Assembly: GCF_009870125.1 (NCBI RefSeq)
Contig: NC_046681.1
Coordinates: forward strand, 5,717,001-5,781,000
DNA: 64,000 nt
Origin: Drosophila pseudoobscura
Lineage: Eukaryota > Arthropoda > Insecta > Diptera > Drosophilidae
Direction: 5' to 3'
Shown here: positions 8,381 through 21,495 of the stretch, one piece after another
Position numbering within the stretch: the stretch's first letter is position 1
How the letters are laid out: each line of letters begins with the position of its first letter
The notes under the pieces: model-generated
The model's database searches: none
What the model saw: only the letters and a program-made list of their open reading frames with translations
Told to the model about the DNA's origin: nothing
Program-made: the position numbers and the translations under genes

Positions 8381-10591
8381 GTTTAGCTTAACGAGTTTGT
8401 ATTCAGCAATTTTTGGGGTAGATCCGAACTCAAATGATCTTAAAATGATACAGATATCATTTAAGAAGGAGTCACATTTCTTTTTCTGTTTCAATTCTTT
8501 TTATACAAAATATAATGATTGGGAGATTTAGGAATTCATTATTCTCCCGCTTACTGGTGATTTATTGATTCATACTCACATTTCTCGTTCAGCTTCTGCT
8601 TCCCTCAGGCATACATTAGAAATAATCTATACAATTAATATTTCTCCCTTCTCCTATATTTATATTTATACAGAGATTTGCTTGCTGAACATCATAGTTC
8701 TCCTCCTAGAATAGTGATATAGACATCTATTTCAAGTGTATCTTTCGCAATTCATGCATTTACGCTTTCTATATTCAAAGGAAAATATATTTCTACGCTC
8801 AGCGTCTCTTTGAAGGTCTTCCACTTCTTTCAACTTTCATTTTTGGCATTTGGATATATAATATTTATGTAGAACAAATATTCTTACAACTATTAGTTTC
8901 CTTAGACTAAAAAATGTTTACTTTATTTATTTAATACATGTTCTTAATGTTACATTTAGAATCGCACGCTTTATCCTCGAGTATGGCAAATATTTTCGCT
9001 GTATCAAACTCTTCGGAAAATCAAAAACAAAATTTTAAAAATTGACACAATTATTAAGATTATGATTATCTATTCTTACAACATTGACCTTTAACATTGA
9101 CATTACGTATTTATCCAACATATGATGTTTAAGAAACGTTTTTGAAACAGTTTTTGTTTAGCTCTGCTGAAAGGTGGAGAGGGACGACAACGGCAACAAT
9201 TGTGCAGGTTGTTTGTGTTTTTTATTGTATTGTAGGTACATTTTGGTTATTTTTCGAAGAACATTCCGCACTGAAACACCGAGTTTTATTTATGTATATT
9301 TGATATAACTTTCGATATATTCGATATATGTATGTATTGTATTTATTACAGCTGGTTTTTCTGAGCATTGTACTTTAGTTTTGTCGGTTAACACATCAAT
9401 AATTCTGTATTTCAATTGATTTCTGGTTGGATAGCAGCCATTTGTTAGAGTTTAAAGTTGTTTACACCTAAAGCATTGCATGAAGCTACACAATTAATGC
9501 TGCATATTTGTTCTTTATACTTTTACGAGTTTTTCAAGGTACATCTGACGTCTTGCTCTTGGGGGTTCGGTTTCCCCCAGAGTTCATAATAATCGAAAAA
9601 TAATAATCCAAAAGTCAACACAAAAATAACTCTTAAATATGTGTTTAATGTGTTCTTACAGCTATATATTTTATTTAGTAATTAATGTAAAAATAGTTAG
9701 TATGCTTTTTGTTAGTAAGAAAATATATATTCATATTCATATTTTAAATTCTGTTATCTAGAAGACAGTCCATGGAGTAGAGCTTACAAACTAAATTCTG
9801 AGATATCCAAAGAGGGGGAAAGGGAAACTATTTTTGGGGGTGAGAATTTCTACATTTTGAAAAGCGGTACTGCAAAGTGGTTGGAATGTATCTGTATCTA
9901 TAGACACTGCCACACTGATACAAGCTGATAGTATCTTTATCTCAAGCTGAAAATATGCTCTGTATATGCATCTACGATCTGATCTCTGCAAAAGTTATAC
10001 GAATATCGACACGAATACATTTTCACTTAGGTTTCTAACTAGAACTAGTACATGTTCTATATGTAATAGGTATATTTGTTGTAGTATCCTTTAGCTAGCC
10101 TACTTTTCACCCACATCGCGACGGCCCTTCCTTTGCCTGGAACTGAAGCTGAAGCCGGCTCTTACTTATACCTTCCTTCAACTTTTGAGGGGATCTCTTT
10201 ACTTTTGAACTTTTTGGATTTTATTTCATTGGGAATATTGTCCTCAAAGCAGATTATGTCACAGACCATAGCCACCTTCTCTTCCTTATAGGATAAAACA
10301 CTTACATTTCCACTTAAACACTTCATACGATGAAATTTTTCATACGCTTCTTGTTTTCCGGGAAAATAATAGACAGAGAATATGTATGTTGTTGTTTATT
10401 TTAGTGTGTGATTTATTTGTGTGTGAAAATTATACATAATAAATGTTAAGTCAAAAATGCAGTTCCGTTTTGTTACAAATAAAAACTAAGACTAAATTAA
10501 ATGCAGAGTTTTTGTGAAGAACTGAGCAAAGGATAGCCGGAGGCATCCGAAGGAAACAAATGTTACAACAGAGAATCGTGTATTTAAAAGC

Positions 10592-10781
10592 AACTGAAAG
10601 ATAGAGTATATCTTTAAAACGATAAACCCCTTTGAAGGGGAGGATACAATCAATGTATAGCCTCCTCAAAGAGCGATTTATTCACTGAAAGATACATTTA
10701 GAAGATATGCCCTTCAAGGACGAATCCATCCACTAAAAGATACATTCGGAATATATCTTCCCTAAAAGAGGAATAACAAAA
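10592..10781. repeat. Degenerate short tandem repeat
   Basis: Three imperfect units start at about 10592, 10683 and 10731 with CA(A)CTRAAAGATA followed by an A/T-rich ATATCTT- or ATATGCC-type block. The last two are 48 bp apart. They lie in the likely 3' UTR of the minus-strand gene ending at 11101. Confidence 0.45.
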
Positions 10782-11100
10782 GATAGTAGAAGGAAAAACT
10801 GTTTCACTTTTTATCACAATTGCGTATGAAAAATTTCTTTAATTGCTAGAAACTGCCACGCCCACCACTGCCACTGCCACTGCCCCCGCTGCCGCTGCCG
10901 CTACTGCTGCTGGTCGCCTGGGGCATTAGTATCCGTGGCAGGGTCATTGAACGCTTGGGACAGCCATGCCTGCCACCACTTGCCTCCGGCTCTGACGGCG
11001 TCGCCGCTATCGGAGTGGCAGAGCCCCTACGTTCTTCGGTTTCCATCTGCTCCTGCTGCCTGGGCTTCTTGGGGCCATCGTCTGGCTGCTGTGGCGAATG

Positions 11101-13297
11101 TCACGCATACGACTGTGCCGTCTGTGGCATCATGCCCGAGGGGTAGCCACCCTCCAGTCCGGGCGGTCGTTCCACCAGATTCTTTAGTCGCCCACGCAGC
11201 TCTTCGAGGCTCTTGGACTTGGCCTTGTTGATGCGCTTGTATTTGACGTCCTTGGGCTTGGTCACCGATCGATGGTTCAACATCACACGATTGTAGGAGA
11301 GTACCTGAGGAACAAGATTTCTGATGAGTGACAATTCGAAAGCGTGAATAACGGACTTTGTTTCTATACCTGATTCTTGCCATTGAGCGGCTCCTGCTGT
11401 GGCTGCTGTGCCGTCGGCTGTAACTGTGGCACTTTGACACTCACTGTGGTGCACGGGGCATCGTGGCTGGGGGATCGCTTCAGGGCTCCCAGCTGTCGAC
11501 GCGGAATCGCAGGGCCTCCTCCTCCATCCACACTCATCGACGACTCTTTGGCTTTTTCTGCGCTGGCAGCCGCCGTGGGGCTGACGCCATCGATTTGTCC
11601 CTCGGTGGAGCTGGAGCTCAAGGCCTTGTCCGACCGATTCTTGAATTTGTCCCGCTTCTCCGCCACATCGGGTGTGGGTTCGGGGTCCTCTTCCACCGAA
11701 TAAACCGTCTCCAGGATGTCAGGACGTCGCAAGAAGCAATTGTTCCGCCGTGCAGCTCCATATTTGTTCAGATTCGTTTCAATTGCATCAGATATCGAAC
11801 GGACTATAGTGATGCCATCGCTTCCCAGCACTCCACCGCCTCCACTGCTCCTCCGTCGCGTGCCCAATGTCATGGTGCTGTCCGAATCAATGTCCTCCAG
11901 CACCACCGCCGAATCCGAGTCGTTCAGGGAGTCCAACTCGTTGGCATAGCTCGCATCGATCGTCTCCAGTCCGTGATCCACCAGCCGCGAGGACAGCGTA
12001 TCGATGACCTTCTGCTGGCGTGCGATTGTCAGCTCTCGATGGTTGAGGAGGCTGGCGATCTGTTTCTGCTTTCGCTTCAGGCGGGACTCCAAGAGCAGCA
12101 GCTGGGAGGTCAGGGAGTTCATCTGATCGGATTTCTCCTTCTGATAGCGATAGTGCTGCTGTACCTGATGATTAGGGAATGATATAGCTGTTATAATATT
12201 TTTAGGATTTCGTGGTCCTTTGAGTCTTTTGCCTGCATAAATGAATCCTGTTTTTTAGGAATTTTTGCAGTCAAGATCTCTATAATCCTTGAACTAATCA
12301 ATCACAACAACATATTCTTATACTTTCATTAAAATAAAAATAATACAAACAAAATCGCATGTAACCTCCAAAATTTTGAATAGAATTCGATGCCTATTTC
12401 TACCATAGAATATTTCATCATTATTTGCCTAATTTTCCAATTTCATTAAAATGTGCATCTCCCCTCTGAGATAATTCTTAAAATCTTCTGGCACCCATAA
12501 TTGTAAGCCACAGATGTACAATTTTCTACAATCCCCTAAATACCCTAAAAATTTATTATATACCTGCACCCTGCATGTTAAAATTAAAACACATATTAAA
12601 CTCTTAAATAAATAAACTAAATAGACAAAAAGAGACCCAATTATAAGAAGCTCGGTGTTTTTATACATTTTCGGTTTAAAAACTTTCCTCAATTATCCGA
12701 TTTCTAGTTCTTTATCATTTTCTAGTTGAATACCAATCTCCGTGTCGCTTTTCTGGGACTCACCTGCATGGCGTACGCCTTGCGCCACTTCATGATGTGC
12801 TCTGTTTGAAAGCGCACTTTGGAGCGCAGCTCCTCGATGATGGCCCTTGCTGTGTGCAGGTCCTTTGGGTCCTGATTCATCATGTTCAGGCGCAAGTTGC
12901 TTGTGTGCGTCGAAACAGGCACCGGCGGTGGCCATTGAAATTCCAACGGGGGCTGATTTACATCCGTTGGCAGCGAGCCCCTCGGCTGGGCCGATGTCTT
13001 GCTTGATTTCGGTGTGGAGGGCACAGTGCCCGCTCCACTGGAACCGCCTCCACGTCGGACATCAGGAACTATTACTGCTACGGCTGCTGCTGCTGCTGCG
13101 GCTGGTGCTGCTGCTGGTGCTACTGGTGCACCGCTCGACGAGGATGAGGATGAGGTGGTTGCTGTCGTCGTCGTCGTCGTAGTCATCGTCGTCATGGCTG
13201 TGGCTGCGGGCTGTCCTGCGGCTTGCGGCTGCTTCTGTATGCTGCATGCCATGCTGCTGATGGTTTTGGCAAATTGTGTCGCTCGCCCGGCATACAT
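11101..13297 (-). CDS. Coiled-coil protein, three 3' coding exons
   Basis: Model: exons 13297-12764, 12164-11370 and 11304-11101; introns of 599 and 65 nt (GTGAGT...CATCAG and GTATAG...CCTCAG), both phase 0. This gives 510 residues if translation starts at 13297. The N-terminal exon carries low-complexity runs (Thr, then Ser, then Ala/Pro), a Pro-rich segment (PPLEFQWPPPVPVSTHTSNL) and then enters a long coiled coil at residues about 143-247 (ARAIIEELRSKVRFQTEHIM ... LLLLESRLKRKQKQIASLLN) that crosses the first intron. Next comes a Ser/Asp-rich acidic region, LRRPDILETVYSVEEDPEP, a long disordered Ser/Gly region and a basic C terminus (KYKRINKAKSKSLEELRGRL). No enzyme domain is visible. In D. 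melanogaster the large gene sickie lies in the same neighbourhood as barren; that is a candidate from position and coiled-coil content only, and I cannot confirm it. The 5' end is uncertain and further exons probably lie upstream. Confidence 0.8.
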
Positions 13298-13527
13298 TTG
13301 GACGTAAGGGAGATTGGGGTTTGCAGGAGCAGGAGCTCTAAAACTATTGGATGTGTGCTATCTGGGGCTTGGCCAGCATGCAGCAAGCCGTTGGCTCCTT
13401 CGATGGGATGTGTGTGTGTGTGTGTCCTGGCAGCTGTTTCTCCGTCTTCTCCCTCGATGGCTGGATGGATGTGTGCACTGGCCCGTTCTTGACTACGTGA
13501 TTTGGGTGGAGAGCTCTCCTTCAGCTT
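13298..13527 (-). other. Probable upstream part of the coiled-coil gene's exon
   Basis: A long T-rich tract ending TTTCAAG gives a strong minus-strand acceptor just before 13527. The reading frame of the coiled-coil exon stays open upstream of the ATG at 13297 (FRAPAPANPNLPYVQ) until a stop at 13358-13360, and TTTTAG at about 13342-13337 is a second possible acceptor. So either this is 5' UTR preceding a start at 13297, or an alternatively spliced exon extends the protein by 13 or more residues. A third frame across this interval is also open and protein-like (SSPPKSRSQERASAHIHP) but ends after the low-complexity region. Confidence 0.45.
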
Positions 13528-16500
13528 GAAATGTTGAACACAAAACAGAAAAAATAAAAATAAAATAAGCATAAGTGTGGCACATGTTTTATTAATAGCC
13601 CAATATGTGCACACACATCGTTCATGGGGGCATGCAACCCACTAACTTGTGGTGCATATCCACTTGAATTTTTTTCCATTTTTTCTTTGAAACTATCAAA
13701 ACGTCATGGTTCCATTAGTTTTATTTCATTGCAATGAATTTTCGGTGAAAGTCCGTCAAACGAATTACGGATGAAGCATACGCCCCGTATGTCGCCTGCC
13801 ACTCGACAGCTGTTTGCCAGAGAATGCAAATTTCATCACAGCCCAGAGAACTCGAACTCGATTCCGAACTCAAACACCAACAACCCAAATCGAATCGAAA
13901 ATGTCATTATCCAAAATTAGTTATTCATTAAATTCACATTAAAATACGACAGATTCAGCGGAAAATTTATCCATTGCAGCATTTCCAATGTTTTCATTCC
14001 TTTAAACAATTATAATTATTCATTTATATGCATTTCCAGATTTTGATTACATTTTCGTCTGGGGCTAATTCAAGCACACACCTCCATGAAAATTATGAGA
14101 GTGGAGTGGACACTCTTTATTTGAGTGTTTTCCAGGGCGGAAAATGCTGACGCCAGGCCGAAAATTATATGGGGTTTTATGCGATTTATGACTGGCAAGC
14201 CAATTAGCCAGAAATGCAGTTGAAAAACCATTTGGGAAATTAGAATAGTTTGCAGTTTAAGGAGAAAGGTTGGTGGGTACGCATAAATCAAAGCAAAAGC
14301 AATTCCGAGAGGATTATATTATTCCTTGGAAAATGCAATTAAAATTTAATGCAAGCCGAGGGGTAATCGCATCTGAAGATAACAATTAAGTAATTATCCT
14401 TCTCGGCAAAAGTATCTTGAAATTTAACGACTCAACGATTTGGCTTCTCTTTTAATCAGGTTGCAAGTGCAACCCCGCGGGGCCACTGCTGCAGTGCTGC
14501 AATGCTGCGGGAGGTTCGTAATGAATTTCGGAGAAATAATTCCACTACGCTGCTGCGCTTTTAATCCACAGAACAAATTGAAATTATCTGTTTAATCTGT
14601 TTTCTGTTTTGTCTCTCTCGGCCAAGGAGAAACATTGCCAAGAAAATGGCTAAAGACAGCCACAACAACCAAAGAGAGAAGAGACAACGAGGCGGAGGCA
14701 GAGGCACGCCAAAAGGAAGACAAAGTGCAGGGAACGAGAAGCAACAAATGCCAAAGAATGAACAACATTTTTAACATTTTCATTTAAAATAACTTTTCAG
14801 CTTTAATTTGTGTCTTGAATCAGGAAAACGTGTAAGACAGACAGCCAGACAGGCAGACAATCAGAAGATCCACAGAACATGGAATTATACCCGTCTTTAG
14901 AGAGTGGTGGAACCCCCTCCTCCTTTAGAGAGTGCTTCCATTCTGGCTAAAGAGCGCTCCAGAGTCGTCACTTCACAGAGGATGATTGACTTAAGAACTT
15001 CCGTTTCCACAAGCCACAAAAGAATGCCACAAGAGTGGGGGAATTCCATTGGAATGCAGTTGGAAGGAAAGGCAAGAGAAGGCAAGAGAACATGCAATTG
15101 AAAACAATTAACAAATATGCCAGACGGGAAAGGCCCTGGGACACGCAACAGCAGAGTGGAGTTCTGGAGATGGCAGCGTGAGGCCTCTCTGTACCAACGC
15201 CTGAAGAGATTGTACATACATATTATTTGACCCACGCCGACCCTTCAGAAATATACCGAATATACTGGGCAATACAGTACTCGAGGGAGCGAGGGAGAGA
15301 AAAGAAAACAAGAAATATATTCCGTTTTTATATGCTGGACCGATCAGCCGAATCGAATGCAGAAAATACTTTGCTTTCACTTGCTCCTTCGCCTCAAAAA
15401 GAAGGATGTTTGTCTGTTTATTTCAATCAGAACTATTCCCTCAGCAATTAAGAGAGTTTCTGCCTCTACATAAGATTTCTGTGTCATCAGAGAATGAATT
15501 ATTTGGACTAAAAACTTACAAACATACAGCATGCGTCTAAATATTTTTCTTCAACGATGAAACTCCTTCTTACATTCAATTTTGATTGTTGATTTTTCCA
15601 CTGTCTAGAATAGTTTATTTTATTGTTATTTTGTATCTGTTTTAATGGTCAGTTTTATTTAGTTTTACTCTGGTTACACCGCATTTTATTGACCATCGTT
15701 ACGGTAGAGGCCACCAAGGGTCGGCATCCTATTACCAATAATTCACACACGCTTCAGGCCGTATTTTGGATGAGCTTATTTGCTTTGAACGTATCCAAAG
15801 GATGTAAGTATTCCAAATATAAATTTAACAACTACCAAATTACAATACAATTAAATACCACAATAGAACACACCCCCATGGCTCGGTGGGCGAACTTCTC
15901 ATATACATCTACCTCAGGCTATCACATCCTCAACCTGCAACATTCCTCAATAAATAAGTGAAATTCTGGTTTTTATTGAGAGACTTTTCAACGACTTTTG
16001 ATCACTTTTATTAGCAAAGATCTTCCACTCATTTTTGTACAACTTCCATTCTGATTGAACAAAAGAATAGAGGAAGAGGGGGCTCTAGTTACCAATGCAA
16101 TGATCACAGCGTGCCCAGAGATTGAAGACGGGAGACCTGGTGCTAAAAGCAGCTGCGTTCAACCTGCTCACGCACTCATCTTCTTAGGGAATATACTGTG
16201 AGGGGCATATGAGGGGCAACCCCAGAATGATTGACTTCTGAAGCCCTGCTGCTCTCACGCTTCCATCTCCAGAAAGAGTGGAAGAAATCCCGAGACGGAC
16301 GGCCTGTTGCATTCATTGCCCATCCACGTCTGACACAATTCGCCAACTCATTCATCATTCTTAATTATGACAATTGCAGAACCACCGCACAATGATGATG
16401 GGATGATCGGATGATGGGAAAACTCCTCGTTCTCACCTCATGTCTTGGGTCCTCCCAGCTCGTCTCTCGTCTGTTGTCTGAGAAATTAAATGCGGCTCAC

Positions 16501-17110
16501 GTGCCCATTAGCCTTGGTAATGGGAGCTGCCTGTCTGTTCAGCCTGCCCTATGGCCAAAGGCCACCACTTCATTTGGTCGTTCAATTCATGGCCGACCAC
16601 TCGAAAGGCAATGCCTTAATTAAGAACCTTCTGGTCTGTAACTGGATTATGCAAACACTCTGATATCCCCCACAGCCACAGAGCCAGAGCCGGCTCGGAA
16701 GCAATCAATCAGGCGAACAGAGAGGTCTCCAGGCTGTGGTGTGGTGTCAAGGAGTGTTCTCAATAATTCCACCTCGATGCGGTTCTGTGGCAAAATGTAA
16801 TTGAAATGTGACCAAATTATTTTCGAGCTGTCCATACAATTTGAGGCAATTATGACAAGGCCAAGAGAGCAAAATGCTGCATGCTGCCTGTTCAGTATTT
16901 GTTTGCGCAGCGGGACATCGATTTCCCAGGTAATGTCATCCACATGCTCTGACAGCTCTAAAGCTTTCCACTTTTCCCTACATTTCCCCAATTACGAATG
17001 CCAGACGGCCTGACGCCTTGACAGAGACACAATCCTCGCTGCTTTCTGGGATGGAGGCTATTTTTGGTCCAACAAATGTGCGAAGACCTTGAAAAATTGA
17101 GGCTTTGCTT
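13528..17110. other. Non-coding stretch, no gene seen
   Basis: A/T-rich single-copy sequence with scattered homopolymers and no reading frame that combines splice sites, start context and protein-like composition. It would be intronic if the coiled-coil gene's first exons lie at 45 kb or beyond. Confidence 0.5.
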
Positions 17111-17361
17111 CTAGGGATGGCACAATGGTTCGATATTTTGCAGTTTTATTTAAAGATCTTTGGGTAGATATTTTGAGAGAATATGAAAATAGAAAATAAT
17201 CTTAAATTGCTCCAATTCTAGATTAAGTTTCAGCGCCTTCCACTTTATTTTCTTCATTTTTAACAATTTCAAGTCGTAGAAAAATGCCTCGCTTTTTCTA
17301 TATATTTTTTTCGATATTTCTGTCGATTTTTGTATCGATTTCTTTCCGCACATCTCTAGTT
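17111..17361. mobile_element. Candidate MITE with imperfect terminal inverted repeats
   Basis: About 250 bp begins TCTAGGGATGGCACA and, read on the opposite strand from its other end, begins ACTAGAGATGTGCGG. These are imperfect inverted ends. They are bounded on both sides by TTTGCT (17105-17110 and 17361-17366), consistent with a short target-site duplication. The interior is AT-rich and contains several CGATA/ATCGAT motifs. No coding capacity. A non-autonomous DNA transposon is the most likely reading, but the termini are short. Confidence 0.4.
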
Positions 17362-20252
17362 TTGCTGGACACACAATTTCTGTGTGAAAACAGTTTTGAT
17401 GTCCAGCTAATTAATTACATAACTATCCCCCCCCACAGTTTTTTACCGCTCTCTCATGCTATCCCCTTCAAATACCCTTCCCTCAGAGACTGTACCCCTC
17501 TCTCTGTCGCTCTGTGTGTACCCCTTTCTCCTGTCGTGCGTAGAGCTACCGCAATTGGATTTATGTGTTAAACGTGATTTTTACACAGTTTTTACACCGC
17601 TTTGGGCTCCGAGACCAGAAGCCGAAAGGCAAACACACAAATAAAGTGGAGGCCCCCGACCCATCAGGGGTAAGTAAACACCCTCACACACTACACACAC
17701 GCGCGGAGAGGACACCCCATCATGTAGGGAGCCTGGGAAATTATACAAACACATGAAGGATGGAGAAAAGAACCCTGTTCCATTCCCAGGGCCAGTGCTG
17801 GTGACTTTTCCACGTTTTTTGTGTGTTTGTTTGTTTTCACCTTGACCACGAGAGACCAGGGAAAGCCAGAGGAAAACATGAAAGGAAATTGTGTTAATGA
17901 TGTTAAACGACAGCCCCCATACAGACCCTTAGAACACATTTAAGCGGACAGTTCTTCCCTATCATTATAATAATTTGAAACACTTTTCCTTTTTACGTTT
18001 TTTTTCCCCCTCTCCTCTAGGGGTTTTGCTCCTACTCTCTTGGGTTTTTGCTTTCTGAGTGATATGTTAATGAGCTTGTAATTTTGCTGGAAAACTATGT
18101 TTTTAAGCAGTGAAACTTTCCCGCAAGAAGCAACATTTCTCTCCAAGAAATCCCTTCTCCACCCTGCAAAAGAAGAATCATTTTCCCTCTAGAACTCCAG
18201 CAAAAAGAAAAGAAAAACTTTATTAATTCCTAGTCTTGTTTTAAAGGCAATTCCCAGCTGTAGCTTTCCGCAAAAGAAAACTTCATCTGCGGCCGAATTG
18301 CAGGCATTTTCCCCGACGAAAATTAAGTGCCTTCTGCAGCATTTGTCTTCTTTGAGGCAGATATAAATTCTAAACCATTTGCCAGTACACCTAGTGGTCT
18401 CCTCATTGTTGTGGTGTTTCTCTCTCCTGCTAGAGAATTTAGTATGCCTGAGGTCCTCTCTATTATCGGGGCGACAGGTGCTCTAAATCCTGGAGACCAA
18501 GCCCCAGGGAGGCACGGCCTCATCATGTGAAGGCGAAGACTTTCTCCCCTTCAGTGTCTCTCCCATCTGTTGGGGGGCTCCCCCTCCTCTCTACTTGCTT
18601 TTATAGGCGAAACGTGACCGTAATAAGCCATTTCACACGCAAATATACGCACGCAGCCCATTCGCAGGGAAAAAGAAGCCTCTGGCTCTGGCTCGGGCTC
18701 TCCTTTCTTCGAGAGGCAGGGAAAGCAAGTGAAATGCGAACGAAAGTGCATTAAATATTTACACAATCAATAAAACATATTTTCGTCTGATGGCGTCTGC
18801 CGTTCCTTAGTTTTTTCTATCTCCAGGTGGGGGACCGCTGCTGTCCTTAGCTCCAACCACTTCAAGTTTGGGCGGGGGTTTCCTTTCCTTTGGTTCCTTC
18901 TACTAAAAGTCAGGTGTCCTGCAGTCGCGAGGGGTATCGGTGTCTCACAGGAGGTCTCTTCTCCTTGGCTTAATTTTCCTTGGCATTTTATTATTTGCCA
19001 TCTAAAGTTTTTGCTTTTTCTTTCACGCCTCTTAGCAGGGCTTACATTTTTGAATAATTTACTAAGGCAGGCGTTGGCACACATTTTTCCTTTTTCACAT
19101 GTTGCTCTGCCCCTCTGCCCCTCTTGTCAGGGTATCTGTCTATCTGTGTATCTGTATCTTTAGCTGTGTGCTTGTGCTTCTGAGTATCTCTGTGTCGATG
19201 GTTTGTTTGTCTTTTGTCGAAGCCTGGCTCGCTGTCTGTCTGTCTGTTTGCTTGCTGGCTGTTCAAATTATGCGTAAGAGTAGCTTGAAAATTGATTTTG
19301 ATTGGCAAAAAGGGGCTTTAACCCTCGGCTTGGTTTCATTCAGGGAAAAGTTTGCATAAGTTTTGACGGAGGCTTCCAGTTTCATTTTAGGGGTTTCTGT
19401 AGTTTTCAAAGAACTAATCAGAAAACTAAGTGCTTTTTATGAACTTCCTAGTTGTTTAAATAGTTTTCCGGAAGTCCGCCTTAGGGTGCTGTATTTCCTA
19501 TGTTTATTTGAATTAATTTAACTATTTTTCACTCGGGGAAAACTTATGGAAACAAACTTTATTTGCTGAAAAGTGTTTTTAAAATGTAGTTCTCGAAGAG
19601 TGATTTTTCTGGGGAAATTTAAACGTCGGTTAGCTCAAGTTCTTGCTGTTTTTTGCCACCAAAACTATTACCTTTTTATGAACTCCATTTTCCCATTGAA
19701 ATATTCATAAATTGCTTCTATTGATCCACCATTTAATCTGGTTAAAGCTTCCACAGTGGCTTCCATAGTTCACATGGATAATCGCTTTTACCACTTACTC
19801 TGCTGCCTCCTGCCTGACTGCTTCTTCTGTCTGCCTCCTGCCACTGCCATCGCCACTATGGCTGTTCTTTTCCCTTCATTTATTCCACATAATCGGGCAT
19901 AATGCTTCACATTAATTAAATAGCTTCCAGCTCGCTCGCATTACCCTGCACTGCATTGCACACACACGGCGCACGACACACGACACACGGCACTCGAGTC
20001 GCGTGTTCGAGTACTCGTACTAGGTATGTCCTTCGTCCATTGTGTCCCTTGGGTGTATGTGTGTGTGTGCGTTAAATGAAGCGCAAGGATGTCAAAGTTA
20101 AATGACTGTAAGCTTACCTCGTAATCATAGCCTCTCTTGCTGTCTCTCTATTGCTTTCTTCTACTGATTTTGTCCTCTCTTTCCACTCCTCTCCTTGTCC
20201 ACTATTTCCTCTCAATATTTTACTATCTATCGCGGTCTTTCTTTTACAGCTG

Positions 20253-20257
<5 letters not shown>

Positions 20258-20286
<29 letters not shown>
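20258..20286. repeat. (TC)n microsatellite, first of a pair
   Basis: About 14 CT dinucleotides at the end of a longer pyrimidine-rich stretch; a second tract lies 100 bp downstream. Confidence 0.88.
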
Positions 20287-20289
<3 letters not shown>

Positions 20290-20387
20290 GCAGTAGTTGC
20301 CCCATCAATTTCGCATCTCACTTTACAGTTTGACAGTCTCTGGCAGCAGAAGCAGCAGCAGCTTACCGTTACCAACAAGCTGTTGCT

Positions 20388-20411
20388 TCTCTCTCTCTCT
20401 CTCTCTCTCTC
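20388..20411. repeat. (TC)n microsatellite, second of a pair
   Basis: About 12 CT dinucleotides, same orientation as the tract at 20258. Paired GAGA-type tracts are typical of Trl-bound regulatory DNA, which remains untested here. Confidence 0.88.
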
Positions 20412-21495
20412 GCTTTTTGATGGCATTTTAATTAAATTTTAATATCAACAAGAAGGCAATCGCAGCGAACTATCGGCTTAATGAAAGTATAATTATATAA
20501 TCGAATCCGGCCGATGGATTGACAGCCATAGCTACAACAACAACTGCAGCATTTGTGAATGTTTCTATTTGATTTTGGCCATTCAAATCATAAATTTCTC
20601 TCTAATTTTATCATATTTGCAAATTGATATCATTTATAATTAATTTATTTTTAAGTAGATTTTTGGCAGCTGATGGAAATTCTATTCAAATGTGGGGTAT
20701 TTATACAACAGCAAACATTTCTAGAGTTAAGTGATTTTAGGCATTTTTAAAATATAAAACACTTCGAATGCCACGAGATACCATACAATTTATGATTTTT
20801 AATTGCTTTGAGAAAAGAAAAAGAGTCCAAATTGTCTTTACGGAAGTGGTACATCCTCTAAATCTTCTATATATCTCAGAAATCTCTTTACTTTCTTCTC
20901 TACTACCACAACGTCTTAGCCCCAAATATCACGTATGAAACACATGTGTACCAGAAAAAGGCATATAATCTATGATTTTTTAAAAATTGCTTTAGGCAAA
21001 GAAAAAAGATCCAAGTTCTCTTTAGGGACCCCTTCCACATCTTCTATATATATCCTCTGTAAATCTATTCACTCTCTTCTCTAATCCCTCAACTCTAATC
21101 CAATAATAAACAGGATCTCCTGTTCCCCAACTCTGAACTCAATTTCTCTTCCAACTCTCAGTCAACTTTCGCCCACACGACTTTCTCCAGGAGCTGGCAG
21201 TTTGCTCGCAGGATAAACAAATTGTGCGACAAGTGCTGGTTTTTTTTTTTGTTTTTGCCTCAAAGCTTCAAAAACACTAATAAACCACCTGACGAAACTT
21301 TTACGGTTAATGGAAAAAGCTTCAAAACTAACGCAGAAAGCTTCTCGCAGACCGCCCACACAAACGCACACACACACACATACACACACACGGAGCGAGA
21401 GAAATCCAACGCTTCCGCAGCGTGAATCCCACACAGAGAATCAGGGAGAATCCACAGAGAACTCCAACAACAAGAATACAAAACAAACAAAAAAC

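Larger units (their letters stand above)
7896..11100. other. AT-rich non-coding stretch, probably partly 3' UTR
   Basis: About 3.2 kb without a convincing coding frame. The minus-strand coiled-coil gene ends at 11101, so the upper part should be its 3' UTR; the first minus-strand AATAAA is at 10682-10677, and several others occur down to about 8 kb, so long UTR isoforms are possible. The rest is AT-rich with short poly-T and TATA-like tracts. Confidence 0.5.
17367..21495. other. Non-coding stretch with pyrimidine-rich tracts
   Basis: No convincing coding frame. Contains a CT-rich block around 17.43-17.55 kb, a 10-bp palindrome CGAGTACTCG at 20008-20017, pyrimidine-rich sequence from 20.13 to 20.29 kb with two (TC)n arrays, and a (CA)n array at 21367-21391. 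Confidence 0.5.
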
